Source: JACVRW01 sp963764665 (GTDB lineage: Bacteria; Actinomycetota; Thermoleophilia; Solirubrobacterales; Thermoleophilaceae). From it: a stretch of 64,000 nt of DNA. A model generated the notes under the pieces. That model made no database searches. It was given only the letters and a program-made list of their open reading frames with translations, and was not told where the DNA came from. The translations under genes were made by a program, and so were the position numbers. Of this stretch, positions 15,092 through 23,114 are shown piece after piece; the first letter of the stretch is position 1, and each line of letters opens with the position of its first letter. The DNA lies in NCBI GenBank assembly GCA_963764665.1, contig CAVXTL010000002.1, positions 136,951-200,950 of the forward strand. Direction: 5' to 3'.

Positions 15092-17210
15092 TTATCCCGG
15101 CAATGAGCCCGAAGTTGCGCTCTCGAGCGGGTTTGCGGGATCGAGCCGCGCAGCGAGCGTCGATCGCAGAGCCTGCTCGATCGGAGTGACGGCGTCTTCC
15201 CATGTGCGAGAACGCACGAAGTCAAGCCCCGCCCGGGCCTGGAGCTCCCGGCGAGCCGGATCGTCGAGCAGAGCGGCCATGTTCGCGGCGATATCGGCCG
15301 GATCGTCCTGAGCCAGCGAGATGACCGAGCCGTCCGCTCCGTAGAACTCCTCGCAGGCACGGCCGGCGAGCTCCACCACAGGCAGGCCGCAGGCGAGCAT
15401 CTCGCCGGCGATCAGCGAGTGGTTGGTGAGCGAGAGGCTGAGACCGACGGTGGCCTCGGAGTAGAGCCGCCTCAGCCGCTCGGGTCCCTCCATCCCGAGC
15501 TGCTCGAAGGCGAACGGCGCCTTGATGCGCCTGTGCGTGCCGTACATGACCACGCGGAGGTGCGGCCGTTGCTCGAGCAGGAGCTGGATCGCGAGCAGGC
15601 CCAGCTCCACCGCGCGCCGGGGCGTGTGGTCGCGCGCGTAGAAGAGGATCGTGTCGGAGCGGCGCGGCACGTCGGGCACGGGGAAGTACTCGTCAGTCTC
15701 GATCCCGTACTGGAAGGCCGTGACCTCGGCTCCGTAGCGCTCCCGGATCGTCCTGGCCAGCCAGCGGCTCGAGGCGATGCAGGGCAGGCCCGAGCGGTAG
15801 GTGTGGGCGGCGAGCACCGACTCGGCCGAGGTGGCGAAGAACTCGGGCTCGTGGTCCTGCACGAAGTAGGCGCGCGCCCGGCAGCCCGGCAGCCGCAGCA
15901 CGGGGTAGACGGTCTCCCAGCCCGTGGCGATGGCCACGTCACAGCCGGTCCAGTGCTCGAAGCCGAGTGACACCGGCGAGTCGGGAGCCGTGTAGTGCTG
16001 CTTCATCCGGCGCCGCAGCGAAGCGCTCGAGTGCGGCTCGATCCCCTTCGGGTCGTGCACCCACAGCGAGCAGCGGTGGCCGCGCGACTCGAGCACGCGC
16101 ATGATCCGGAAGATGGCGGCCTGCCCGCCGCTCCCGATCCCGTACGGCGGCACGATCCACGCCAGCTCGAGCGACTCGCGGGCGTCGTCGAAGGGCGACG
16201 GCGGCGAGAGCGGCACGACCCCCTCGCCGAACACCCGCAGCGCGTCCTCGTGGACCGAGGGCCCCGACGGCGCCACCCGGTGCGTGACCCCGTCGCCGCG
16301 CCGGTCGAGCGACAGGATCCCGCGCACCGGCCCCCACACGAGGTCGGCGCGCTCGCCGAGTCCGCCGAACAGGAGCCGGCCCGAGTGGTGCACCGCGCTC
16401 TGGGCGGTCCAGCGGGCGCGCTTCACCTTGGACGGCTCGGTCTCCCGGAGGTACGCGCGGTCGGCGGCCACCGAGCGGCGCAGCATGTCCGCCACTCCCA
16501 CCGGCGACGCCTGTGTGCGCTGGCCCACCCCGTCGCGCAGCCCGCGGTACTCGTCGAAGTAGCGCCGGAAGGCCTCGACCATCCCGTAGTCGTGCGAGTG
16601 GACCACCCCGGCCGAGGGGTTGTAGACCTTGGCCCAGCCGGCCGCGAGCAGGTCGGCGCCGAGCGCCTGGTCCTCCGCGTAGGGGATCTCCCGGAACGGG
16701 ATCTGCTCCCAGGCCGCGCGCGCCACGCAGGAGTTGCTGTTGGTGAGGTAGGTGGTGTCGCCGCGGCGGTGGACCACGGGCTCGCCGCTCGGCGAGAAAT
16801 CGTGGAAGAAGTCGAGCAGCAGCCGCTTCACGATCGGGCTGGCGTCCGGGCGCGGCAGGTGGGGACCGAACGACGCGCCCACGTGCTCGGCCAAGCCGGA
16901 AGCTCTCCAGATGCTGCTGGAGCCAGCCCTCGTGCGCGGGCGTGGCGTCCTGGGTCAGGAAGGCCACGTGCTCGCCGCTCGTGCGTGCCAGCGCGAGGTT
17001 GCGCGTGCGGCCGTGGCCGAACTCCTCCGGCGGTATCTCGATCACGGTGGCTCCGGCCGAACGCGCGATCTCGCGGGAGCGGTCACGCGAGCCGGAGTCG
17101 ATCACCAGCACCTCGAGCTCCTGGTCGACTCGCTGGGCGAACACCGCGGCGAGCACCTCCTCGAGGTAGCGCTCGCCGTCGAGCACCGGAATGGCTACGG
17201 AGACCGTCAA
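15092..17210 (-). CDS. GT2-GT4 fusion glycosyltransferase (WsaF-like), one frameshift
   Basis: The N-terminal GT2 domain shows SVAIPVLDGERYLEEVLAAV, IDSGSRDRSREIARSAGATV and TQDATP. The C-terminal half is GT-B/GT4 type and resembles the rhamnosyltransferase WsaF: GSGGQAAIFRIMRVLESRGH, CDVAIATGWETVYPVLRLPG, YFVQDHEPEFFATSAESVL and EATVGLSLSLTNHSLIAGEM. Near 16890 the frame changes between HLESFRL and AEHVGASFGPHLP. The uninterrupted paralogue at 43838-45928 reads through the same place (FTLGERVGAAYGPHLP), so one base has been gained or lost here, by mutation or sequencing error. The TTG start overlaps the TGA of the coiled-coil gene upstream (TTGA). It probably adds two sugars, by inference from the two domains. 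Confidence 0.8.
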
Positions 17211-17503
17211 GCCCTCAGGAAGCGCCTGACCCTGCGCGCGAGCTTCACCGTCGAGCTCCATCCGGAGAGCAGGGCGCCGAGCCAGGGTCGCCGCTCGGCC
17301 TCCTCGCGCAGCATGTCCAGCTCGTGGTCCTCGAACCAGCCGAGCCGCTCCTCGAGCGCGGCGATGCGGGCGTCCTGGGAGTGGCGCACCTCCACGAGCT
17401 CGCGCTCCGCCTCGGCCAGCCGGGCAAGTGCGAGGCGCCCGCGCCGAAGCTCCTCCGCGGCAGCCTGGACGCGCTCGAACTCGGACGTATCGGGGGCGGC
17501 CAT
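17207..17503 (-). CDS. Small coiled-coil protein paired with the GT2-GT4 gene
   Basis: This protein is 98 residues long, starting at ATG (nine bases after a TAGGCT box). Residues 8-75 are charged, Leu/Ala-rich and heptad-like (VQAAAEELRRGRLALARLAE, then RIAALEERLGWFEDHELDML). The end is basic and amphipathic (STVKLARRVRRFLRA). It could dimerise and sit on the membrane next to the glycosyltransferase encoded immediately downstream, with which its stop codon overlaps. The second GT2-GT4 gene also has a small coiled-coil gene in the same position. Function unknown. Confidence 0.65.
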   Translation of the reverse strand: MAAPDTSEFERVQAAAEELRRGRLALARLAEAERELVEVRHSQDARIAALEERLGWFEDHELDMLREEAERRPWLGALLSGWSSTVKLARRVRRFLRA

Positions 17504-17512
17504 CGGAGTCAA

Positions 17513-17518
17513 AGCCTA
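17513..17518 (-). promoter_or_regulatory. -10 box TAGGCT for the coiled-coil/GT unit
   Basis: TAGGCT on the minus strand ends 9 bases before the ATG at 17503, with no Shine-Dalgarno between them. It favours this ATG over the TTG at 17512. Confidence 0.45.
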
Positions 17519-17563
17519 GACCCTGACCGGGCTGGTCAGCCGTTCAGCGGCTGGCGCGTGAAG

Positions 17564-17569
17564 TAGCGT
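17564..17569 (+). promoter_or_regulatory. -10 box TAGCGT for the GT4 gene
   Basis: TAGCGT ends 11 bases before the ATG at 17581, divergent to the box at 17513-17518. Confidence 0.35.
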
Positions 17570-17580
17570 TGCCGGGGCCG

Positions 17581-18750
17581 ATGCACCGCAAGCCGCGCGT
17601 CCTGGTCCTCCACAACCGCTACCGGATGGAGGGGGGCGAGGAGAGGGCGGTCGAGCTCCAGGAGGCGGCCCTCACCCGCGCCGGGGTGGAGCACCGCCTG
17701 CTCGAGCGGCGCTCGGTCGACGCGGGCCGCGCCCGCGCGGCCGCGGCGCTGCTGAGGGGCGGGGAGGAAGCGGCGTGGGTGGACGCCGCCGTGCGCGAGC
17801 TGCAGGCCGACGTGGTGCACGCGCACAACCTCCAGCCGCTCCTCGGCCCGCGCGCGCTCGCCGCGGCCCGCGGCGCCGGCGCGCGGGTGGTGGCGCAGCT
17901 CCACAACTTCCGCCTGTTCTGCGCGATCGGCGTGGCGTCGCGGGACGGCGCGCCGTGCTTTCGCTGCCACCACCGGCGAACGCTCCCGGGGCTGGTGCTC
18001 AACTGCCGCGGCTCGCTCCCCGAGGCGGCGGCCTACGCGGCGGGCCTGGCGATTCACCAGCCCGGGACCGTCGCGGCCGTGGACGCCTTCGTGGTGCCGA
18101 GCGCGAGCACGCGCGAGCAGGTGGTGACGCTGGGGCTGCCGCGCGAGCGGGTGGAGGTGGTGCGCCACTACCTGCCCGAGAGCGCGTTCGCGGACGGGAG
18201 CGCCGCCGGCCGCGGCGAGTACGCGCTCGTGACCGCGCGGCTCTCGGAGGAGAAGGGCGTGGACGTGGCCATCCGCGCCGCCGCGCTCACCGGCGTGCCG
18301 CTGCGGGTGGCGGGCGACGGGCCACAGCGCCCGGACCTGGAGCGGCTGGCGGGCGAGCTGCAGGCCCCGGTCGAGTTCCTCGGGCGGGCCGACCGCGCGT
18401 CGCTCGCCGCGCTGCTCCGCCACGCGGCCGTGGTGGTCGTGCCCTCGCGCTTCCCCGAGACGGCCGGCTACGCGGCGATGGAGGCGATGGCTGCGGGGGT
18501 GCCGGTCCTGGCCGGCCACGTGGGCGCCCTGCCGGAGACGGTGGGGCCGGAGCGCTGCGTGCCCCTGGGCGACGCCGACGCGCTGGCCGCCCGGCTGGCG
18601 GAGCTCTGGGCGCAGCCCGAGCTTCGCGACGAGGAGGGCCGCCTGCTGATCGAGCGGGCCCGCGAGCGCCACTCCGAGGAGCGCTACGTGCGCGAGCTGC
18701 TCGCGGTCTACGCCCGTGTGGGCGAGGCGAGCGCGCTCACGCCCGCCTGA
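17581..18750 (+). CDS. Glycosyltransferase family 4
   Basis: This 389-residue GT-B enzyme has an acceptor-side N-terminal domain (RVLVLHNRYRMEGGEERAVE, DVVHAHNLQPLLGPRALAAA, VVAQLHNFRLFCAIG). It has a Cys cluster (APCFRCHHRR, LNCRGS) frequent in this subgroup and perhaps metal-binding. The nucleotide-sugar-binding domain has ALVTARLSEEKGVDVAIRAA and SRFPETAGYAAMEAMAAGVP, the E-x7-E type motif of GT4. ATG 17581 is preferred over an in-frame TTG four codons upstream. It would add one sugar to the lipid-linked intermediate; donor unknown. Its 3' end overlaps the convergent epimerase by 14 bases. Confidence 0.85.
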   Translation: MHRKPRVLVLHNRYRMEGGEERAVELQEAALTRAGVEHRLLERRSVDAGRARAAAALLRGGEEAAWVDAAVRELQADVVHAHNLQPLLGPRALAAARGAGARVVAQLHNFRLFCAIGVASRDGAPCFRCHHRRTLPGLVLNCRGSLPEAAAYAAGLAIHQPGTVAAVDAFVVPSASTREQVVTLGLPRERVEVVRHYLPESAFADGSAAGRGEYALVTARLSEEKGVDVAIRAAALTGVPLRVAGDGPQRPDLERLAGELQAPVEFLGRADRASLAALLRHAAVVVVPSRFPETAGYAAMEAMAAGVPVLAGHVGALPETVGPERCVPLGDADALAARLAELWAQPELRDEEGRLLIERARERHSEERYVRELLAVYARVGEASALTPA

Positions 18751-19702
18751 GCTCCTGCTCGCGCAGCCACTCCACCGTCGCGGCCAGGCCGTCGCGCAGA
18801 TCCACGCGGGCCTCCCAGCCGAGCAGCCTGTGCGCCTTCTCCACGGACGGCCAGCGGCGCTGCACGTCCACGGCGAAGCTCGGCAGCCGCTCCAGCTCGA
18901 GCTCGGCGGGATCCTCGCCACACGCCTCCCACACGAGCGCGGCCAGCTCCGCGATCGACACCTCTTCGGTGGCCGACACGTTGAAGTCCTCGTTCTCGCC
19001 CGCGGGGTGGGCCATCGCGGCCACGATCCCGGCGGCCACGTCGTCCACGTGAGTGAGCGTGCGCGTCTGCTCGCCCGAGCCGAAGATCTGGAGCGGCCGC
19101 TGACCCGAGAGCGTCTTGCGGATCAGGTCGGGAACGGCGTGGGCGATCCCCGGCTCGTTCTCCGGCAGCTCGCCCGGCCCGTAGGCGTTGAACGGCCGGC
19201 AGATCGTGAAGGGAAGGCCGTGCTCGTCGTGGAGCGCTCTGCAGTAGACCTCGCCGGCCAGCTTGGAGAAGCCGTACGCCGAACGCGGCGCGGGGCAGTC
19301 GAGCAGGTGCTCCTCGGTGGTGGGGAACTCGGTGGCGCGCTCGAACACCATCGACGAGGACACGTACACCAGGCGCTCGACGCCCTCGTCGAGCGCGGCG
19401 CGGAAGACGCTGTTGTAGAGGCCGGTGTTCACCTCGAGCAGCGTGTGCGGCAGCCGGTGGAAGTTCGCGATGCCGCCGACGATGGCGGCCAGGTGGATCA
19501 CCTGCGTGCAGCCCGCGGTGGCCTCGCGCGCCTCGGCGGCCACGCAGAGGTCGCCGGTATGCACGTCGGTGGCTGCGCTGATCCAGGCGGGCGCGGGGCG
19601 CTGATCGGACACCCGCACCTCCCGGCCGTCGTCCAGCAGTCGCCGCACCACGGCGCCGCCGATGGTGCCGGCACCTCCCGTCACGAGCACCCGCCCGGCC
19701 AT
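18737..19702 (-). CDS. NAD-dependent epimerase/dehydratase (extended SDR)
   Basis: This 321-residue protein has VLVTGGAGTIGGAVVRRLLD (NAD-binding glycine motif), SSSMVFE at the active-site Ser, and YGFSK with catalytic Tyr and Lys. FNAYGPGELPENEPGIAHAV and GSGEQTRTLTHVDD follow. It belongs to the UDP-galactose-4-epimerase or dTDP-sugar epimerase/reductase group; substrate not assigned. It is the last gene of a minus-strand string (WecG-like transferase, sugar dehydrogenase, methyltransferase, epimerase) with spacings of at most 30 bases, so it probably acts on the nucleotide sugar made by that group. Confidence 0.85.
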   Translation of the reverse strand: MAGRVLVTGGAGTIGGAVVRRLLDDGREVRVSDQRPAPAWISAATDVHTGDLCVAAEAREATAGCTQVIHLAAIVGGIANFHRLPHTLLEVNTGLYNSVFRAALDEGVERLVYVSSSMVFERATEFPTTEEHLLDCPAPRSAYGFSKLAGEVYCRALHDEHGLPFTICRPFNAYGPGELPENEPGIAHAVPDLIRKTLSGQRPLQIFGSGEQTRTLTHVDDVAAGIVAAMAHPAGENEDFNVSATEEVSIAELAALVWEACGEDPAELELERLPSFAVDVQRRWPSVEKAHRLLGWEARVDLRDGLAATVEWLREQELRRA

Positions 19703-19709
19703 CGAGCGC

Positions 19710-20963
19710 CTACCTCCGCTCGAGCACGTAGAGGTCGTGGTTCGCCTCCACCCGCCCTGGGTGGAAGAGCGCCACGCGCCACTTGGGGGTGGCCCTGGCC
19801 AGCAGCCACTCGGCGGTGAAGAACGCGATGCCCCAGTCCGGGTTGGCGATCCCGTGGTCGCCGATGCCCTCGTACTCGGGCGTGTACCAGAAGCCACGCT
19901 CGCCGAGCGCGTCGCGGATCGCGGCCAGCTGCTCCGGGGAGCGCTGTCCCACGAGGTGCGTGTGGGCCAGCGAATGCTCTCCGTGGGTGGTGAGCAGGAG
20001 GCGCCCGCGCGGGCGCAGCACGCGGCGCATCTCGTCGAGCCAGTCGAGCGCCGCCGGCTCCGAGAAGTGGCTCCAGATCGAGATCGCGTAGACGAAGTCG
20101 AACGTCTCGTCGCCGTATGGCAGCCGCGGGGCCTCCGGGCTGTTCTCGAAGCGGATGCCGGGCAGGTGCGAAGCGGCCCAGGCCACCGCGCCCGGGTTGG
20201 GGTCGCAGCCATGCAACTCGAGCTCAGGGTGGGCGGCGGACAGGACCCGCACGATGCGACCGGAGGAGCAGCCGAAGTCGAGTCCCACCTGGCCGCGCTC
20301 GAGCTCGAAGCCGGTGGCGCCCAGGGCGTCGGCCACGAGGTCGGCGTAGTAGTAGGAGCCGCCCGCGGCGAGCGCGCCGCGGGCCATGGTGGCCACGTCC
20401 GGTCCGGGCATCGCTGGCGACAGGCCGGTGTGCTCGAGCGCTCCCGCCACCTCGTGGTGCGCGGCCAGGGCGAGCGTGACCCGCCTGTGCTCGGCCGAGT
20501 CCGCGGCGTCGCGCAGCTCTCGCTCGGCAGGCTCGAGCTGCGCCTCCAGTGCGGCCAGGTCGTCAGCCGTCAGCCGCTCGTAGAGCAGGTCGCTGATCGG
20601 CGCCGCGTGCAGGAGGTCGGGCGACAGCGCACGGGAGAACGGGGCGGCGCCCGCCCCGGCCGCGCCGGCGCCCTCCGGCCTGGGCGCTCCGATCAGGCGG
20701 GCGCGCAGCGCGCGCCGCTGACCCGCCGCGCCGATGCCGGCCTGCGCGCCGCGGATGGCCACGCGCAGCTCGCGCGCCAGCCGGCTGCGCATCAGCCCGT
20801 TCAGGTCCAGGTGCCAGCGGTCGAGCCAGTAGCTCTTGTCCTGTGCCGCGGCCAGCGCCTGGTGCGCCCGCGCGGTGCGCTCCACCTGCTCGCGCTCGAG
20901 CGCGTCGAGGCGCGCGCGCAGAACCTCGACCTCGTCGCGCTGCGTTCGCGGCTCGGTGGCCAT
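19710..20963 (-). CDS. SAM-dependent methyltransferase with N-terminal coiled coil
   Basis: This 417-residue protein has residues 10-60 forming a coiled-coil module, EVLRARLDALEREQ then AHQALAAAQDKSYWLDRW at 33-50, which recurs nearly unchanged in the small protein at 45928-46212. The catalytic domain begins near 225 with VGLDFGCSSGRIVRVL and continues with YGDETFDFVYAISIWSHFSE and EMRRVLRPRGRLLLTTHGEH, the same family as the methyltransferase at 36569-37435. Start and upstream stop overlap as TGATG, so translation is coupled to the dehydrogenase gene. The coiled coil may tether it to glycosyltransferases, by inference. A sugar hydroxyl is the likely methyl acceptor. Confidence 0.8.
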   Translation of the reverse strand: MATEPRTQRDEVEVLRARLDALEREQVERTARAHQALAAAQDKSYWLDRWHLDLNGLMRSRLARELRVAIRGAQAGIGAAGQRRALRARLIGAPRPEGAGAAGAGAAPFSRALSPDLLHAAPISDLLYERLTADDLAALEAQLEPAERELRDAADSAEHRRVTLALAAHHEVAGALEHTGLSPAMPGPDVATMARGALAAGGSYYYADLVADALGATGFELERGQVGLDFGCSSGRIVRVLSAAHPELELHGCDPNPGAVAWAASHLPGIRFENSPEAPRLPYGDETFDFVYAISIWSHFSEPAALDWLDEMRRVLRPRGRLLLTTHGEHSLAHTHLVGQRSPEQLAAIRDALGERGFWYTPEYEGIGDHGIANPDWGIAFFTAEWLLARATPKWRVALFHPGRVEANHDLYVLERR

Positions 20964-22198
20964 CAGCGGGTGGAGGCGGGCACTTGCACGTGGTCGAACA
21001 CGCGGCCGCTGCCGGACACGTTCCACGGATCCACCAGCAGCAGCCCGGCTGGCAGCCGGTCCACGAGGCCCTCGAAGGCAGAGTGGTTTGTGGCGATCAC
21101 CACGGCGTCGGCGCCCGCCAGCGCCGACTCGAGCGGCTCCGAGCCCTCGCGCACGTTCGGGTCGTGGCGGGCCACCGTGGCCAGCTCGCGCTCCAGGAGG
21201 CGTATGAGCTTGGCCGAGAGCGAGTCGCGGATGTCGTCGGAGTCGCGCTTGAAGGTCAGGCCGAGCACGGTCACCTTGAGGTCGCGCAGCGAGCCGCCGA
21301 GCCGCGACTTCAGCCCCTTGACGAGGAACAGCGGCATCGTCTCGTGCACCCGGGACACGGCCAGCAGCATTCCCGGCGCGCTCGAGCGCTCCTCCGAGAA
21401 CGCGAAGTCCTTGCGCAGGCAGGCGCCGGCGGTGAGACCGGGGGCCGCGATGCCGCCGCGCGGGTAGTCGTGGTTGATCAGGTCCACCACGTCGAACACG
21501 TTCGCGCCGTACTGCTCGCACTCCATCATCAGGAGGTTGGGCAGGGCGAACTGCGTGTAGCGCAGGATGTTCGTCCAGATCTTCGTGAGCTCGGCCTGCG
21601 CCGGCGTGGTCTGCACGATCTCGGTGCCGAACGCCTCGAACAGCTCGGCCGCGCGGGCGCCGGACTCCTCGCCCACCCCGCCGACTATGCAGGGCAGCGT
21701 GGCGATCTCCTCCAGGAAGCGGTTGGCCGCGATCCGCTCCGGCACGTGCGACACGAACAGCGTCTCCCCGGCCCGCAGGCCGCGGCGCTGCTCGATGTAG
21801 CCGGCCACCCAGTCGGTGGTGCCCGGGGCGACGGTGGAGCGCAGCACCACCGAGTGGCCCTCGCGCAGCACCGGAAGCAGATCGTCGATCACGTCGCGGA
21901 TCTGGGAGACGTCGATCTCCACGTGCTCGTAGGCCGGGGTGCCGAGAGTGAGCACGATGTGGTCGGCCCGGGCGGCGTCCGTGACGGCGCCTGTGAGCTC
22001 GAGCGTGCCGGCCGACAGCACCCGCTCGAGCACCTCCTGCGTGCCGGTCTCGTTGAACGGCATGCTGCCGCCGGCCACGGTGTCGATGATCGCCGGCTCG
22101 CGCTCGACACCGATCACGTGGAACCCGCGGTCGGCGAAGGACAGTGCCAGCGGCAGGCCCACGCGGCCGAGACCCACAACCGCGACGCTTCCGGGCAT
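20963..22198 (-). CDS. UDP-glucose/UDP-N-acetylhexosamine 6-dehydrogenase family
   Basis: This 411-residue enzyme oxidises a nucleotide sugar at C6 to the uronic acid, using two NAD+. The N-terminal Rossmann motif is VAVVGLGRVGLPLALSFADR. RSTVAPGTTDW and VSHVPERIAANRFLEEI are family signatures. AGACLRKDFAF carries the expected catalytic Cys and Lys/Asp context. The C-terminal domain has VTVLGLTFKRDSDDIRDSLS. The sequence is closer in style to UDP-GlcNAc/ManNAc dehydrogenases (WecC, WbpA) than to UDP-glucose dehydrogenases, but this is inference. With the aminotransferase and oxidoreductase at 24757-26834 it could feed a diamino-uronic acid route. Confidence 0.85.
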   Translation of the reverse strand: MPGSVAVVGLGRVGLPLALSFADRGFHVIGVEREPAIIDTVAGGSMPFNETGTQEVLERVLSAGTLELTGAVTDAARADHIVLTLGTPAYEHVEIDVSQIRDVIDDLLPVLREGHSVVLRSTVAPGTTDWVAGYIEQRRGLRAGETLFVSHVPERIAANRFLEEIATLPCIVGGVGEESGARAAELFEAFGTEIVQTTPAQAELTKIWTNILRYTQFALPNLLMMECEQYGANVFDVVDLINHDYPRGGIAAPGLTAGACLRKDFAFSEERSSAPGMLLAVSRVHETMPLFLVKGLKSRLGGSLRDLKVTVLGLTFKRDSDDIRDSLSAKLIRLLERELATVARHDPNVREGSEPLESALAGADAVVIATNHSAFEGLVDRLPAGLLLVDPWNVSGSGRVFDHVQVPASTR

Positions 22199-22205
22199 GC
22201 CGGTC

Positions 22206-22211
22206 AGTCTA
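22206..22211 (-). promoter_or_regulatory. -10 box TAGACT for the sugar dehydrogenase
   Basis: TAGACT on the minus strand ends 7 bases before the ATG at 22198, inside the 30-base gap after the WecG-like gene. It suggests that the dehydrogenase has its own leaderless promoter. Confidence 0.45.
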
Positions 22212-22228
22212 CGAGCCGCTTAGGCGGG

Positions 22229-23038
22229 TCAGCGCTCAGAGAGGTACTGCCGTGCGAACGAGAGCACGAAGCGCGGGTTGTAATAGAGGTAGCGCGGGAG
22301 CAGGCGGCCCGGCTCCTGGTAGATCCGGTAGACCCACTCGAGTCCGTGGTCCTGCATCCAGCGAGGCGCCATCGGGATGCGTCCTGCGTGGAAGTCGAAC
22401 GCGGCGCCGACGCCGCACATGACCGGCACGTCGAGGCGGTCGCGCATGTGGGCCATCCACTTCTCCTGCTTCGGCACGCCGATCCCCACCCAGAGCACGT
22501 CCGGCTTGGCGGCGTTGATCTGCTCGACGATCGTGTTCTCCTCCTGCTCGCCGAGCGGGCGGAAGGGAGGCGAGTAGCCGCCCACGATCTGGATGTTCGG
22601 GTGATTGCGGCGCAGGCTCAGTGCGAGCTGCACGAGCGTGCCCTGGTCGCGGCCCCCGTAGAGCCACACGCGGTGGCTGCGCTCGGCGCAGCGCTCGCTG
22701 TAGCGCCGCATCAGCTCGGGGCCGTAGACGCGGTCGTCGAGCGACTCGCCGAGCATGTTGGACGCCCACACCAGCGGCATGCCGTCGGGCACCACGAGGG
22801 TGGCGCCGCGCAGCGCGGCCATCATCTCGTGGTCGTCCTGGGCCACCATCAGCGCGTGCACCGGGGTGGCGCAGACGTACCCCCGCTCGCGCGACTCGAC
22901 CAGCCCGTCCATGACGTCCATGGCCTCCGAGTAGTCGGTCATCGAGAGCGGCACGCCGAGCAGCGGATGGCTGCGCACGGCGCCCACGGACCGCGGGAGG
23001 CGGTCGGTCAGGGAGTGGTGTGGCTCGGGCTGATTCAT
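22229..23038 (-). CDS. WecG/TagA/CpsF family glycosyltransferase
   Basis: This 269-residue member of GT26 has YVCATPVHALMVAQDDHEMM, VVPDGMPLVWASNMLGE, the nucleotide-binding stretch RVWLYGGRDQG, VLWVGIGVPKQEKWMAHMRD, and GVGAAFDFHAGRIPMAPRWM followed by YRIYQEPGRLLPRY. The family transfers ManNAc or ManNAcA to a lipid-linked GlcNAc-type sugar as the second step of assembly. This fits the adjacent 6-dehydrogenase. A membrane-binding C-terminus (RYLYYNPRFVLSFARQYL) is typical. A TACCCT box lies 19 bases before the ATG. Confidence 0.85.
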   Translation of the reverse strand: MNQPEPHHSLTDRLPRSVGAVRSHPLLGVPLSMTDYSEAMDVMDGLVESRERGYVCATPVHALMVAQDDHEMMAALRGATLVVPDGMPLVWASNMLGESLDDRVYGPELMRRYSERCAERSHRVWLYGGRDQGTLVQLALSLRRNHPNIQIVGGYSPPFRPLGEQEENTIVEQINAAKPDVLWVGIGVPKQEKWMAHMRDRLDVPVMCGVGAAFDFHAGRIPMAPRWMQDHGLEWVYRIYQEPGRLLPRYLYYNPRFVLSFARQYLSER

Positions 23039-23100
23039 CGGTGCGACCGCTGGAGGGTAGCCGTGTGCTCGGCTACAGGGGGGTGCGCCGTGCCGTGTCG

Positions 23101-23106
23101 TAGGGT
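23101..23106 (+). promoter_or_regulatory. -10 box TAGGGT for the flippase gene
   Basis: TAGGGT ends 8 bases before the GTG at 23115 and no Shine-Dalgarno is present. Confidence 0.45.
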
Positions 23107-23114
23107 CTGAACTC

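Noticed and set aside
17536..18921. Minus-strand frame of 461 codons opposite a GT4 gene
   Set aside because: The + strand protein has full GT4 motifs; the minus frame is compositionally a shadow.
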